A stretch of 60,031 nucleotides of DNA from Pedobacter sp. Leaf216 (GCF_001421515.1 NZ_LMKM01000015.1:18321-78351), one strand, 5' to 3'. Positions 1-8,936 are shown, counted from the first letter of the stretch. Numbers and translations: made by a program. Notes: a model not told the origin generated them from the letters alone.

Positions 1-296
1 AACTTGTGCTGACGACCAAAAAGCTTTAACGAATTTATCCGACATCAGTTCCAAGCCTTGATTTTTGGTTACCTTTTTATCAAGAAAAAGGTAAGAGCCC
101 CATCGGCGGCGGTGAGCCGAAGCAAGACTAAGCGAAAGCAAGCCTGAGTAATGGGTAAAAACAGCTTGGCGCATTAGGGTTCCCACCTGCGCAGGAATAA
201 TAACCTTACCAGCACGATGTAAATAAGAAGTTACGCTATAATTAGTTAAATTTTGCAATATTTGATTATTCCTTATTTCGAACAAACTAACTGGAA
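1..296. other. Intergenic region with hairpin
   Basis: No convincing coding sequence is visible. A perfect 10-bp inverted repeat (TTACCTTTTT at 69-78 and AAAAAGGTAA at 85-94, 6-nt loop) is followed by a GC-richer stretch whose ends can pair (CCCAT near 102, ATGGG near 150), with an inner TCGGC/GCCGA pair. It looks like a structured intergenic element. A weak promoter-like stretch precedes the protease gene (TTTTG near 254, TATTTCG near 274), but it is not a clean match to the Bacteroidota consensus. Confidence 0.5.
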
Positions 297-2714
297 ATGA
301 TTAAAAAACTACACCTCTATTTACTGATAGCGGGCACTTGTGTTTCGCTTAATGCAGCGGCACAGGATGCCATAAGCTACCAAACCCCACCAAAAGAAAT
401 TGCAGATTTGCTGCTGGCCAAACCCACACCTGGCGTTAGCATTGATGGCAAGGCAGAATGGATCTTATTTAGCGAACGTAATTCTTACCCATCTGTAGAA
501 GAATTGGCCATGCCCGAATACCGGATTGCGGGCTTAAGGTTAAATCCAAACAATTATTCGCCAAGCAGGCAGACGTACATTAATAACTTCAGTCTTAAAA
601 ATATAAAATCCAATCAAACCTTCCAGGTAACTGGTTTGCCAACGCCATTATATGCAAGCAATATCAACTGGAACCCTTCAGAAAACAAAATTGCCTTTAC
701 CAACACCACACAAAAAGGTGTAGATCTTTACATTATAGATTTAACTACAAAAAAAGCTACTAAAACAAATAAAGCTTTCTTAAATGTAGTTTTAGGCAGT
801 GGCCTTATCTGGTTAAACGATAACACCATTATTTACCGCACGGTAACCAAACCAGCAAGTGCCGCACCAACAAAACCATTAACGCCAAAAGGGCCAACCA
901 TACAACAAAATTTAGGTAAAGCCGCGCCAAGTGCTACTTATCAGGATTTAATAAAATCGCCTTTTGATGAACAATTATTTGAGTTTTTTGCCACATCACA
1001 ATTGGTTAAAAATACTGCACGTGTAGAAACCCCAATTGGCAAACCAGCCATTTATGGTTTAACAAGTATATCGCCCGATAAAAACTACATGATGATTGAA
1101 ACCATCCGCAAACCTTTTTCTTACCTGGTTTCTGCTTATGGTTTCCCTTCTACCGTAACCATTACCGATTTAACTGGTAAAACAATAAAAGTTATTGCCG
1201 AATTACCATCTTCAGAAGGCACTCCATCAGGTTATGATAATACACAAAACGTAGCGCGTGGTTTTGATTGGAGAGATGATGAGCCTGCCACTTTGGTTTG
1301 GAGCAAACCTTTAGACAGTGGTTTAATTAAAAAAGATGTTCCTTTTCATGATGCCGTTTACGCCCTGAGCGCGCCTTTTACAGGGGCAGAAAAAGAACTG
1401 TTTAAAACACAAACCCGTTACCGTGGTGTACAATGGGGCGATGCCAACCTTGCCCTCATTATGGAAGGCTTACGCAGCAAACAAACCAGTAAAGTAAGCA
1501 GGTACAACCCAACTACCGGTGCTGTAGAGGAATTATACAGCCGGAACCAAACTGATGCTTATGGCAATCCAGGTTCGCCGGTTACAACAAAAAACAAATA
1601 TGGCCGGCAGGTAATTAAAACAGTTGATAATGGCACCAAACTATTGATGAACAACGTTGTAGGCTCATCAGAAAAAGGCGACTTACCGTTTTTGGCCAAG
1701 TTTGATTTAGCAACCAAAAAGAACGAAATTATCTGGCGCAGTGCAGAAGGAACTTTTGAATATGTAACTGATGTAATTAACCCTGATAAACTGGTTTTAC
1801 TTACCCGCAAGGAGAGTCAGAAACTGGTTCCCAATTACTTTATCAAAAACCTGATGCTCCGCATTGCAGATCAGCCAATTACCAATTTCACTAATCCATA
1901 TCCATCTTTAGAAGGTATTACCAAAGAAAAAATTTCTTATAAACGTGCAGACGGGGTTGATTTAACGGGCGATCTGTATTTACCTAAGGGCTACAATAAG
2001 GATAAAGATGGTCCGTTGCCAGCATTAATCTGGGCTTATCCACGAGAGTTTAATTCAGCAGCTGATGCGGCTCAGATCCGCGGATCGAAAGATAAATTTA
2101 CAACCATCAGTTGGGCATCACCTATATTTTGGGTAACCCGTGGTTATGCGGTTCTGGATAATGCCGAAATGCCGATTGTGGCTAAAGATGGCAAAAAGCC
2201 CAACGATACCTTTGTTGATCAGTTGCAGTTAAACGCAGAAGCTGCCATTAATAAATTATCAGATTTAGGCGTTGGAGATAAAAAGCGCATGGCTGTAGGC
2301 GGTCACAGTTACGGAGCATTTATGACAGCAAATTTGTTGGCACACACCAATCTTTTTGCAGCAGGTATAGCCCGCAGCGGTGCTTATAACCGTACATTAA
2401 CACCATTTGGTTTCCAAAACGAAGAACGCACCTACTGGCAGGCCCCTCAATTATATTATGAAATGAGCCCTTTCAGTTATGCCGATAAAATTAAAACACC
2501 TATATTGTTAATCCACGGTGATTCTGACGATAACCCAGGAACTTTCCCAATTAACAGCGAACGTTTATTTAACGCTATAAAAGGAGCTGGAGGCACCACC
2601 CGTTTTGTATTTTTACCTTACGAGGCACACAGTTACCGCGGTAAAGAAAACTTATTGCACATGCTTTGGGAGCAAGACCAGTGGTTGGAAAAATACGTTA
2701 AAAACAAAAAATAA
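297..2714 (+). CDS. Secreted S9 family peptidase (glutamyl endopeptidase-like)
   Basis: Predicted exported serine peptidase of the prolyl oligopeptidase clan, 805 aa. Residues 1-23 form a signal peptide ending ...NAAAQ. The first ~550 residues carry beta-propeller-like repeats, followed by an alpha/beta hydrolase domain. The catalytic triad is readable: Ser671 in GGHSYGAFM, Asp744 in HGDSDD, His778 in EAHSYRG. The GHSYGA nucleophile elbow and His context resemble the chloroplast glutamyl endopeptidase (CGEP) group, so cleavage after Glu is possible but inferred. The gene stands alone: an intrinsic terminator follows it and the next gene is more than 600 bp away. It probably degrades peptides in the periplasm. 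Confidence 0.9.
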   Translation: MIKKLHLYLLIAGTCVSLNAAAQDAISYQTPPKEIADLLLAKPTPGVSIDGKAEWILFSERNSYPSVEELAMPEYRIAGLRLNPNNYSPSRQTYINNFSLKNIKSNQTFQVTGLPTPLYASNINWNPSENKIAFTNTTQKGVDLYIIDLTTKKATKTNKAFLNVVLGSGLIWLNDNTIIYRTVTKPASAAPTKPLTPKGPTIQQNLGKAAPSATYQDLIKSPFDEQLFEFFATSQLVKNTARVETPIGKPAIYGLTSISPDKNYMMIETIRKPFSYLVSAYGFPSTVTITDLTGKTIKVIAELPSSEGTPSGYDNTQNVARGFDWRDDEPATLVWSKPLDSGLIKKDVPFHDAVYALSAPFTGAEKELFKTQTRYRGVQWGDANLALIMEGLRSKQTSKVSRYNPTTGAVEELYSRNQTDAYGNPGSPVTTKNKYGRQVIKTVDNGTKLLMNNVVGSSEKGDLPFLAKFDLATKKNEIIWRSAEGTFEYVTDVINPDKLVLLTRKESQKLVPNYFIKNLMLRIADQPITNFTNPYPSLEGITKEKISYKRADGVDLTGDLYLPKGYNKDKDGPLPALIWAYPREFNSAADAAQIRGSKDKFTTISWASPIFWVTRGYAVLDNAEMPIVAKDGKKPNDTFVDQLQLNAEAAINKLSDLGVGDKKRMAVGGHSYGAFMTANLLAHTNLFAAGIARSGAYNRTLTPFGFQNEERTYWQAPQLYYEMSPFSYADKIKTPILLIHGDSDDNPGTFPINSERLFNAIKGAGGTTRFVFLPYEAHSYRGKENLLHMLWEQDQWLEKYVKNKK

Positions 2715-2738
2715 ATCTCTCTCTACCTTTATCGATTA

Positions 2739-2767
2739 AAGTGCCTCTAACCGGGGCACTTTTTTTG
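2739..2767 (+). terminator. Rho-independent terminator after the S9 peptidase
   Basis: A perfect 7-bp stem (AAGTGCC at 2739-2745, GGCACTT at 2755-2761) with a 9-nt loop leads straight into a T run. It lies 25 bp after the peptidase stop codon. Confidence 0.85.
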
Positions 2768-2882
2768 TTTCTAAGTTTAATTTCGAGGGTATTAGCTATT
2801 TCTACCTGACACTGATTATGAACTATCTTTCAATCGCTTATTCTTATCCATTTGGTTATTTGGAGTAAAATGGCATCAATTA

Positions 2883-3059
2883 ACTTTGAAAACCTCCTGC
2901 CATACGCAGCGATAAATCAAAGTTACTTTGAAACCTTCCTGCCGTGGGCAGCGACAAAACAAAGTTACTTTGAAACCTTCCTGCCATAAGCAGCGACAAA
3001 TCAAAGTTACTTGGAAACCTTCCTGCCGTGGGCAGCGGCAAAACAAAGTAACTTTGATG
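2883..3059. repeat. 42-bp palindromic tandem repeat (4 copies, 84-bp higher-order unit)
   Basis: Units begin with ACTTTG or ACTTGG at 2883, 2925, 2967 and 3009, with a partial fifth start at 3051, so the period is exactly 42 bp. Each unit is bounded by outer inverted repeats (ACTTTG.../...CAAAGT) and contains an inner CTGCC/GGCAG-type pair, so each can fold as a two-tier hairpin. Copies alternate in type: 1 and 3 have CTGCCATA(A/C)GCAGC, 2 and 4 have the perfect CTGCCGTGGGCAG. A minus-strand open frame (3149-2880, 89 codons) runs through the array because 42 is a multiple of three; I do not regard it as a proven gene. The rest of 2768-3352 shows no gene. Confidence 0.85.
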
Positions 3060-3352
3060 GTTTAGTGCCCTGCGCTGCTTAGCATCATTATAAAAGGTAA
3101 ATCCATACTTAGCATTTAAATTTTGCTCATTCTTTGCCATTATGCTCAATAGTTAATCAGGCACTTATCAATCAGCCAGAATCATAACAGCTAACCGCAT
3201 CAAATTCAACTCACACCCCCTGCTCTATTCTCTTTACCCTTTGCTCTATTTCCTATGCGCTTTGCACCACGGTTTAGCCGCATTTTCAACCTAAAACCTT
3301 ACATTTATACCATTAAAACTGAACATTCTTTTTACTTATTTGTTATGCCAAT

Positions 3353-4249
3353 ATGGACTACATAGACTATTATAAAATCCTCGATTTAAAAAAAGATGCT
3401 ACAACTGAGGATATTAAAAAAGCTTATAGAAAATTAGCCAGAAAGCACCATCCCGACCTTAATCCCAATAATGAGGAAGCGAATAAAAACTTTCAACAGA
3501 TTAATGAAGCCAATGAAGTTTTAAGCGATCCGGATAAAAGAAAGAAGTACGATAAATATGGTAAAGATTGGCAACATGCCGATCAGCTGGATGCGCAACA
3601 GCAGCAGCAAAGGCAATATCAATCGCAAGGCGGCGGCTATGGAGGAGGAAATAGCTACTCGGGTGGTTTTGGCGGAGATGATTTCTCTGATTTCTTTTCT
3701 TCCATGTTTGGTGGTGGGGGCAGAAGCAGTAGAAATTCTCCTTTTAAAGGCCAGGATTATAATGCCGATTTGCAGTTAAACCTACTCGATGCTTGCACTA
3801 CACATAAACAAACGCTAACTGTAAACGGTAAACAGGTGCGCATTACCATTCCGGCTGGTGTAGAAAACGGACAGAAAATTAAATTGCCAGGTTATGGCGC
3901 AGCAGGTGTAAATAATGGTCCTCCGGGCGATCTGTTTATTAAATTTAATATTATTGACGACCCTAAGTTTAAACGCAAGGGCAACGACATTTACATTCAG
4001 GAAGAAATAGATGTATATACAGCCATTTTAGGCGGAGAGAAAATTGTAGAAACCCTAAACGGCAAAGTGAAACTTAAAGTACCCGAAGGCACACAACCCG
4101 ATGCTACACTGCGTTTGAAAGGGAAAGGATTTCCGCTTTATAAAAAAGACAATCAGTTTGGTGATCTGTACATCAAATGGCAGGTTAAATTGCCTACCAA
4201 CTTAAACGCCGAACAAAAAGAACTATTTGAAAAACTTTCCAAATTCTAA
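3353..4249 (+). CDS. cbpA: DnaJ-class co-chaperone CbpA
   Basis: J-domain protein of 298 aa. The J domain covers residues 1-70 with the HPD motif at 33-35 (KHHPDLN), which stimulates Hsp70 ATPase. A Gln/Gly-rich linker (about 80-125) follows, then the two beta-barrel substrate-binding domains of DnaJ C-terminal type. The zinc-finger cysteine repeats of true DnaJ are absent, which marks it as CbpA. The next gene starts 5 bp after the stop and encodes the CbpM modulator, supporting the assignment. It should act with DnaK, encoded at 9-10.9 kb, and in other bacteria CbpA also binds curved DNA. Confidence 0.92.
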   Translation: MDYIDYYKILDLKKDATTEDIKKAYRKLARKHHPDLNPNNEEANKNFQQINEANEVLSDPDKRKKYDKYGKDWQHADQLDAQQQQQRQYQSQGGGYGGGNSYSGGFGGDDFSDFFSSMFGGGGRSSRNSPFKGQDYNADLQLNLLDACTTHKQTLTVNGKQVRITIPAGVENGQKIKLPGYGAAGVNNGPPGDLFIKFNIIDDPKFKRKGNDIYIQEEIDVYTAILGGEKIVETLNGKVKLKVPEGTQPDATLRLKGKGFPLYKKDNQFGDLYIKWQVKLPTNLNAEQKELFEKLSKF

Positions 4250-4254
4250 CCATT

Positions 4255-4560
4255 ATGGAAACCTATCTAATCCCTGTAGAAGATATTTGCGCTTACCACC
4301 ATGTGGAGATCAATTTTATCCAGTCTTTAGAAGATTTTGGACTGATCCATACCACTGTTAAAAAGCAATCGATCTTTTTACCTGTTGATGAATTAGCTAA
4401 ATTGGAGCAATACCTGCGTTTAGCGCACGATCTTGAAATCAATTTAGAAGGGATTCATGCCGTTTCCCATCTGCTTAATCAATTGCAAAATATGCAGCAG
4501 GAAATAACAACACTTCAGAACGAACTAAATTATTATAAGCAACTTAACCAACACCATTAA
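4255..4560 (+). CDS. cbpM: Chaperone modulator CbpM (MerR-like)
   Basis: Small 101-aa protein. The N-terminal half resembles a MerR-type winged helix (ICAYHHVEINFIQSLEDFGLI), and the C-terminal half is a long helix able to form a coiled coil (QLQNMQQEITTLQNELNYY). In characterised systems CbpM binds the J domain of CbpA and blocks its stimulation of DnaK and its DNA binding. The gene follows cbpA by 5 bp, so the two are almost certainly co-transcribed, matching the arrangement in proteobacteria. Confidence 0.88.
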   Translation: METYLIPVEDICAYHHVEINFIQSLEDFGLIHTTVKKQSIFLPVDELAKLEQYLRLAHDLEINLEGIHAVSHLLNQLQNMQQEITTLQNELNYYKQLNQHH

Positions 4561-4654
4561 ACAACCGTTTGTGCAGTATTTTGCATTAAAAGTGGTAACA
4601 AAAACACATCCTTTTTAAGATATGTTTCTTAAATTGGCAATCTAATTTTAAAAA

Positions 4655-6229
4655 ATGAGCGATCTTTCTTCAAAATTCATCGAAAAAATAAAATCATCTT
4701 ATGCCCCAACAGGCTCGTACATTTATTTAGGCGCCGGAATTTTAGACGGACAGGTTTACAGCGAAGCCGAAGTTAATTTATCATTAAAAATGATGAACAG
4801 ACACGGTTTAATTGCGGGAGCTACAGGAACCGGTAAAACACGTACGCTGCAATTATTGGCAGAGCAGTTATCAGATGCAGGTGTTCCGGTGTTTATGTTG
4901 GATGTGAAAGGTGATTTATCGGGGTTGAACCAGCCTAGCGCAGTTAATCCAAAAATTGAAGAAAGGGCACAACAGCTCAACAAACCTTTTTCACCATCTG
5001 GTTTCCCAATAGAAATTTATTCGCTTTCAGGTAAAATGGGTGCGCAGATGCGGGCAACCGTGCTCGAATTCGGACCTACGCTTTTATCAAAAATTTTAGA
5101 TTTAAACGATACACAATCAGGTGTTATGGCGGTAATATTTAAATATGCCGACGATAACAAGATGCCGATAATTGATTTAAATGATTTAAAGAAACTAGTA
5201 TCTTACCTTTCTGAAGGGGCTGGTGCAGCAGAAATAAAAAGCAGTTATGGTACCATATCAACAGCAACATCAGGCACTATACTGCGAAAAATTGTTGCCA
5301 TAGAGCAACAGGGGCTGGCAGGTATGTTTGGTGAAAAATCTTTCGATATTGAAGATCTTTTCGAACGTGTTGATGGCAAAGGAACCATTAGTTTATTAAA
5401 CATTGCTGATGTTCAAAATCAGCCGGTATTATACTCTACTTTCCTTTTGAGCTTATTGGCCGAATTATTCAATACCATGCCTGAGGTTGGCGACTTAGAT
5501 AAACCGAAGCTGGTTTTCTTTTTTGACGAAGCGCATTTACTTTTCAAAAACTCTTCGAAAGCATTTTTAGCGCAGATAGAAACCATTATCAGGTTAATCC
5601 GTTCAAAAGGAATAGGCGTTTTCTTCTGTACGCAGGCACCTACCGATGTTCCGGAAAGTGTTTTGGGGCAATTGGGTAATCGCGTTCAGCACGCCCTAAG
5701 GGCATTTACCCCGAATGATGTAGATGCTTTAAAGAAAACTGTTAATACTTATCCAAAATCCGATTTTTATGAAATTGACAAGATATTAACCGCATTGGGT
5801 ACAGGGCAGGCATTGGTAACTGTATTAAATGAAAAAGGAATACCTACTGAGGTTTCTGCAACCATGCTTACGCCCCCGCGTGCAGTAATGGGGCCACTTA
5901 CCGCGGCAGATTTCGATCAAGTGGTGCATGCAAGTCCATTGTACACCAAATATAAAGATCCGGTTGATCCGGAAAGTGCCTATGAGATTTTAACAAAACG
6001 CATTAATGAACAAACCGCAGCTGCTGAGCAACAAAAACAGGAGGCTGAGGAACAGAAACAGGCCGAACAGGAAAGCAAACCTAAACCAGGCGAAAAGAGT
6101 TTGGTAGAGCAGGTAATGGGTGCAACAATTACACGCCAGATTGGCAAAGAAATTGTTCGGGGCATTTTCGGCATGCTTACAGGAAAAAAAACACACTCAA
6201 AAACCGGTGGCGGCCTGTTTGGATTTTAA
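4655..6229 (+). CDS. HerA-like ATPase, DUF853 (YjgR) family
   Basis: Predicted cytoplasmic P-loop ATPase of the FtsK/HerA superfamily, 524 aa. Walker A is GATGTGKT at residues 55-62; Walker B is the hydrophobic strand ending FFFDEAH. The sequence matches the E. coli YjgR (DUF853) type in length and motif order. The C-terminal ~90 residues hold a Gln/Glu/Lys-rich linker (about 447-480) and a short amphipathic tail rich in Gly and Lys. The physiological role of this family is not well established; HerA relatives move DNA, but no NurA nuclease gene is nearby. A decayed copy of its 3' end lies downstream. Confidence 0.88.
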   Translation: MSDLSSKFIEKIKSSYAPTGSYIYLGAGILDGQVYSEAEVNLSLKMMNRHGLIAGATGTGKTRTLQLLAEQLSDAGVPVFMLDVKGDLSGLNQPSAVNPKIEERAQQLNKPFSPSGFPIEIYSLSGKMGAQMRATVLEFGPTLLSKILDLNDTQSGVMAVIFKYADDNKMPIIDLNDLKKLVSYLSEGAGAAEIKSSYGTISTATSGTILRKIVAIEQQGLAGMFGEKSFDIEDLFERVDGKGTISLLNIADVQNQPVLYSTFLLSLLAELFNTMPEVGDLDKPKLVFFFDEAHLLFKNSSKAFLAQIETIIRLIRSKGIGVFFCTQAPTDVPESVLGQLGNRVQHALRAFTPNDVDALKKTVNTYPKSDFYEIDKILTALGTGQALVTVLNEKGIPTEVSATMLTPPRAVMGPLTAADFDQVVHASPLYTKYKDPVDPESAYEILTKRINEQTAAAEQQKQEAEEQKQAEQESKPKPGEKSLVEQVMGATITRQIGKEIVRGIFGMLTGKKTHSKTGGGLFGF

Positions 6230-6262
6230 ATAAATGATATAAATACATTATAGCAATTAAGC

Positions 6263-6284
6263 TAATGGCCCGCAAGGGCCATTA
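6263..6284 (+). terminator. Terminator-like hairpin after the HerA-like gene
   Basis: A perfect 9-bp stem (TAATGGCCC at 6263-6271, GGGCCATTA at 6276-6284) is closed by a GCAA tetraloop of the stable GNRA type. It lies 34 bp after the stop codon. No T run follows, so it may stabilise the 3' end of the RNA instead of terminating by itself. Confidence 0.55.
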
Positions 6285-6309
6285 ATAATAAACATAGAAA
6301 TTACTATTT

Positions 6310-6416
6310 TCGCAACAATAACACACCAGATTGGTAAAAGACTGTACCTCGTATTTCGCATGATTAGAAGAATAAAACATGCTCAAAAAGCTGAGATAGT
6401 CTGTTTGAATATTAAA
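6310..6416 (+). pseudogene. Decayed duplicate of the HerA-like gene 3' end
   Basis: This intergenic stretch aligns collinearly with the last ~110 bp of the gene upstream (about 6120-6230). Shared blocks in order are GCAACAAT, ACAC.CCAGATTGG, ATTTCG followed by GCATG, CTCAAAAA, and CTGTTTG.AT ending in TAAA. Several small indels break the frame. It appears to be the relic of a local duplication. The rest of 6230-6529 shows no gene. Confidence 0.65.
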
Positions 6417-6529
6417 ACTGGTTAAATAACAATATAAAAACGCTCATATAACTAATTTCACAATAACATTACCAATAGAAATGACTTTAAATGATATTGG
6501 TGTAATCCCAAAAAAACAATAAACAATAG

Positions 6530-7429
6530 ATGAAACCTACCCTATTAATATTGGCTGCAGGTATGGCAAGCCGTTATGGAAGTATGAAACAGATCGATGG
6601 TTTTGGCCCGAACGGCGAAACCATTATCGATTATTCAATATATGATGCAATTAATGCTGGCTTTGGCAAAGTTGTATTTATCATTAAAGAAGAGTTTGTA
6701 GAAAACTTTAAGTCTATTTTTGAGCCTAAACTTGCCGGAAGAATTGAAACGGATTACGTTTTTCAGAACTTTGATTTAAAGCAATTTGGTATCGAAGAGG
6801 AAATTTACAGGGAAAAACCTTGGGGTACTGCCCATGCAATTCTTTCTGGAAGAAACGTAATCAAAGAACCGTTTTGCGTTATTAATGCAGATGATTATTA
6901 TGGTTACGATGCCTTTAAAAAAATGGTCGATTTCTTATCTACAGAAGTTACCGACAGCAATTATGCCATTATTGGATACGAAATTGGCAAAACTTTATCT
7001 GAGTTTGGTGCAGTATCACGCGGTGTTTGTAAAGTAGACGCAGCTGGTAACCTGGAAGAAATTGTAGAACGTACAAAAGTTTATCCTAAGGATGGCAGTA
7101 TCTTTTATGAAGAGAATGGCGAAGAATTCCCTTTAGCGTTTGAAACACCTGTATCGATGAATTTCTGGGGTTTTACACCTTCAGTATTTAAAATTACCGA
7201 AGAACTTTTCAGAGAATTTGCCCAAGCGAACAAAGATAAACCTAAGGCAGAATTCTTTATTCCATTAATTGGCGAAAGTTTGGTAAAAAGCAATACAGCA
7301 ACCTTTAAAGTGGTACCAACTTCAAATAAATGGTTTGGTGTAACTTACAAAGAAGACAAACCTTATGTTCAGGATAGTATTGACCAGTTGGTTAAAAACG
7401 GAACATATCCGGAAAAACTATGGAACTAA
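6530..7429 (+). CDS. Sugar-1-phosphate nucleotidyltransferase
   Basis: A 299-aa GT-A fold nucleotidyltransferase. The N-terminal signature LILAAGMASRYGSMK (residues 6-20) corresponds to the nucleotide-binding loop of the family, and NADD at 119-122 supplies the metal-binding aspartate. Such enzymes make NDP-sugars from NTP and a sugar-1-phosphate. The downstream kinase overlaps it by 10 bp and is predicted to produce a HexNAc-1-phosphate, so a UDP-HexNAc-forming role is the most economical inference. The exact nucleotide and sugar cannot be read from sequence alone. Confidence 0.85.
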   Translation: MKPTLLILAAGMASRYGSMKQIDGFGPNGETIIDYSIYDAINAGFGKVVFIIKEEFVENFKSIFEPKLAGRIETDYVFQNFDLKQFGIEEEIYREKPWGTAHAILSGRNVIKEPFCVINADDYYGYDAFKKMVDFLSTEVTDSNYAIIGYEIGKTLSEFGAVSRGVCKVDAAGNLEEIVERTKVYPKDGSIFYEENGEEFPLAFETPVSMNFWGFTPSVFKITEELFREFAQANKDKPKAEFFIPLIGESLVKSNTATFKVVPTSNKWFGVTYKEDKPYVQDSIDQLVKNGTYPEKLWN

Positions 7430-8496
7430 ATTTAGATTCTGAAGTTTTAAAAGCCTACGGATACACTAAAGAAAATATCAAAATTACACAAATAGGTACG
7501 GGTTTAATTAACCGTACTTATTTGCTTGCTCCATTAGCAGAAGAAAAAAAGTACATTCTTCAAAACATCAATACCTCGGTGTTCAAATCGCCACAAGCTA
7601 TTGCAAATAACCTCAGGGCAATTGCCGATTATCTTGCGTTTAACTATCCAGATTACCTTTTTATAAAACCGGTTTCTACCGCTAACAGCGAAGAAATGGC
7701 CCATATCCATAATGAATACTGGCGCATGCTTCCCTTTGTGCCTAACACAATCTCATTGGATGTACTGGCCGACCCAAAACAAGCTTATGAAGCAGCAAAG
7801 CAGTTTGGAAAACTTAGCAGGCTGCTTAATCATTTCGAGGCTAAAACACTTCAGGCTACCATCCCTGGTTTCCACGACCTGGCTTTAAGGTACAAACAGT
7901 TTATTTTAGCTTTAAACCAGGCAGAAGAAATGCTCAAAAATGCGGCAAATACGCAGATTGAAGATGCTTTATCTCATAAATATATTTTAGATTATTATAC
8001 TTTATACTCGCACAGGACTGATTTCCCTGATCGTGTAATGCACCACGATACCAAAATAAGCAATGTTTTATTGGATAATGAAACTTATGAGGGCATCTGT
8101 GTAATTGATTTAGATACCATTATGCCCGGTAAATTTATTTCCGACCTGGGTGATATGATGCGCACTTATCTTTGTGCTTTTTCTGAAAATGAAACCGATT
8201 TAGATAAGATTAAGATACGTTTGCCCTACTTTGAGGCCACGATAAAAGGTTATTTATCGGAGATGAAAGGTATTTTAACCGAAACAGAAAAAGAACTCAT
8301 TTTATTCTCAGGCAAATACATCATTTATATGCAGGCCCTGCGCTTCTTAACTGATTATTTGAGCGGCAATAAGTATTACCCTATTAGCTACCCCAAACAA
8401 AATTTGGATAGGGCCAAAAATCAGTTTAAACTATTGCAACAAATTGCTGCAGAAGAAAAAGAATTACAGGATATTATTGAACAGAATTTAGTTTAA
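7420..8496 (+). CDS. APH-family sugar kinase, NahK-like
   Basis: A 358-aa kinase of the aminoglycoside phosphotransferase fold. Catalytic residues are visible: HHDTKISN with Asp210 and Asn215, and the metal-binding IDLD with Asp232. Length and motif layout resemble N-acetylhexosamine 1-kinase of bifidobacteria (about 359 aa), often mis-annotated as mucin desulfatase. The start ATG lies inside the last codons of the nucleotidyltransferase gene (10-bp overlap), which implies translational coupling. Together the pair would turn a free amino sugar into an NDP-sugar, as AmgK/MurU do in peptidoglycan recycling. Resistance to aminoglycosides is unlikely. Confidence 0.8.
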   Translation: MELNLDSEVLKAYGYTKENIKITQIGTGLINRTYLLAPLAEEKKYILQNINTSVFKSPQAIANNLRAIADYLAFNYPDYLFIKPVSTANSEEMAHIHNEYWRMLPFVPNTISLDVLADPKQAYEAAKQFGKLSRLLNHFEAKTLQATIPGFHDLALRYKQFILALNQAEEMLKNAANTQIEDALSHKYILDYYTLYSHRTDFPDRVMHHDTKISNVLLDNETYEGICVIDLDTIMPGKFISDLGDMMRTYLCAFSENETDLDKIKIRLPYFEATIKGYLSEMKGILTETEKELILFSGKYIIYMQALRFLTDYLSGNKYYPISYPKQNLDRAKNQFKLLQQIAAEEKELQDIIEQNLV

Positions 8497-8519
8497 TTAA
8501 ATTCGTCATACTTAATTAG

Positions 8520-8604
8520 TTTAACCTCATTTGTCACCCTAAATTTAGTTCAGGGTCTTAAGTGATGAAAAGATGCTGAAATTAATTCAGCATGACGATC
8601 GCAT
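8520..8604 (+). repeat. Dispersed double-palindrome repeat, copy 1
   Basis: About 85 bp nearly identical to 8826-8909 in the same orientation. It contains a degenerate CCCTAAATTTAGTTCAGGG palindrome and then TGCTGAA/TTCAGCA (8574-8580 and 8586-8592, 5-nt loop), ending GATCGCAT. No gene is seen in 8497-9016: a 65-codon open frame at 8592-8789 begins inside this repeat and has no family features. Confidence 0.8.
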
Positions 8605-8825
8605 TAGTTAAACCGATCGCTATTCAACCTGCCCCAAGAAGCACTAAACCCTCCTACCTAAACCCGACAGCAGCGGTTCCGATCTTTCATCGGATTAGCA
8701 AATGGCGGGACTACATCAACCGAAACGTACCGAACCGTTCATTTCCAAACCATTTCAACCATATAAGGCATTTAAAAATACATAAGTAAACTATCGCCTG
8801 GATATTATATTAATAAAAGAATGGA

Positions 8826-8909
8826 TTTAACCTCATTCTTCACCCTGAATTAGTTCAGGACCTTAAGTGATGAAAAGATGCTGAAATAAATTCAGCATTA
8901 TGATCGCAT
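8826..8909 (+). repeat. Dispersed double-palindrome repeat, copy 2
   Basis: Second direct copy, 222 bp downstream of the first. It carries CCTGAA/TTCAGG and TGCTGAA/TTCAGCA (8879-8885 and 8891-8897) palindromes and the same GATCGCAT end. The TGCTGAA palindrome recurs at 12376, 59727 and 59946, showing a dispersed REP-like family. Confidence 0.8.
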
Positions 8910-8936
8910 CAAACCTGCGCGATTTACATCATATAC

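Noticed and set aside
2883..3059. CRISPR array
   Set aside because: The 42-bp units abut each other without unique spacers, and no cas gene is present.
2880..3149. An 89-codon minus-strand open frame through the 42-bp repeat
   Set aside because: The repeat period is a multiple of three, so an open frame is expected by chance; no family or clear start context supports it.
7420..8496. Aminoglycoside resistance gene
   Set aside because: Fold is shared, but length, motif context and the coupled nucleotidyltransferase indicate a sugar kinase.
8592..8789. A 65-codon open frame after the sugar kinase
   Set aside because: It starts inside a dispersed repeat, has odd composition (many Pro, His, Asn, Arg) and no recognisable domain.
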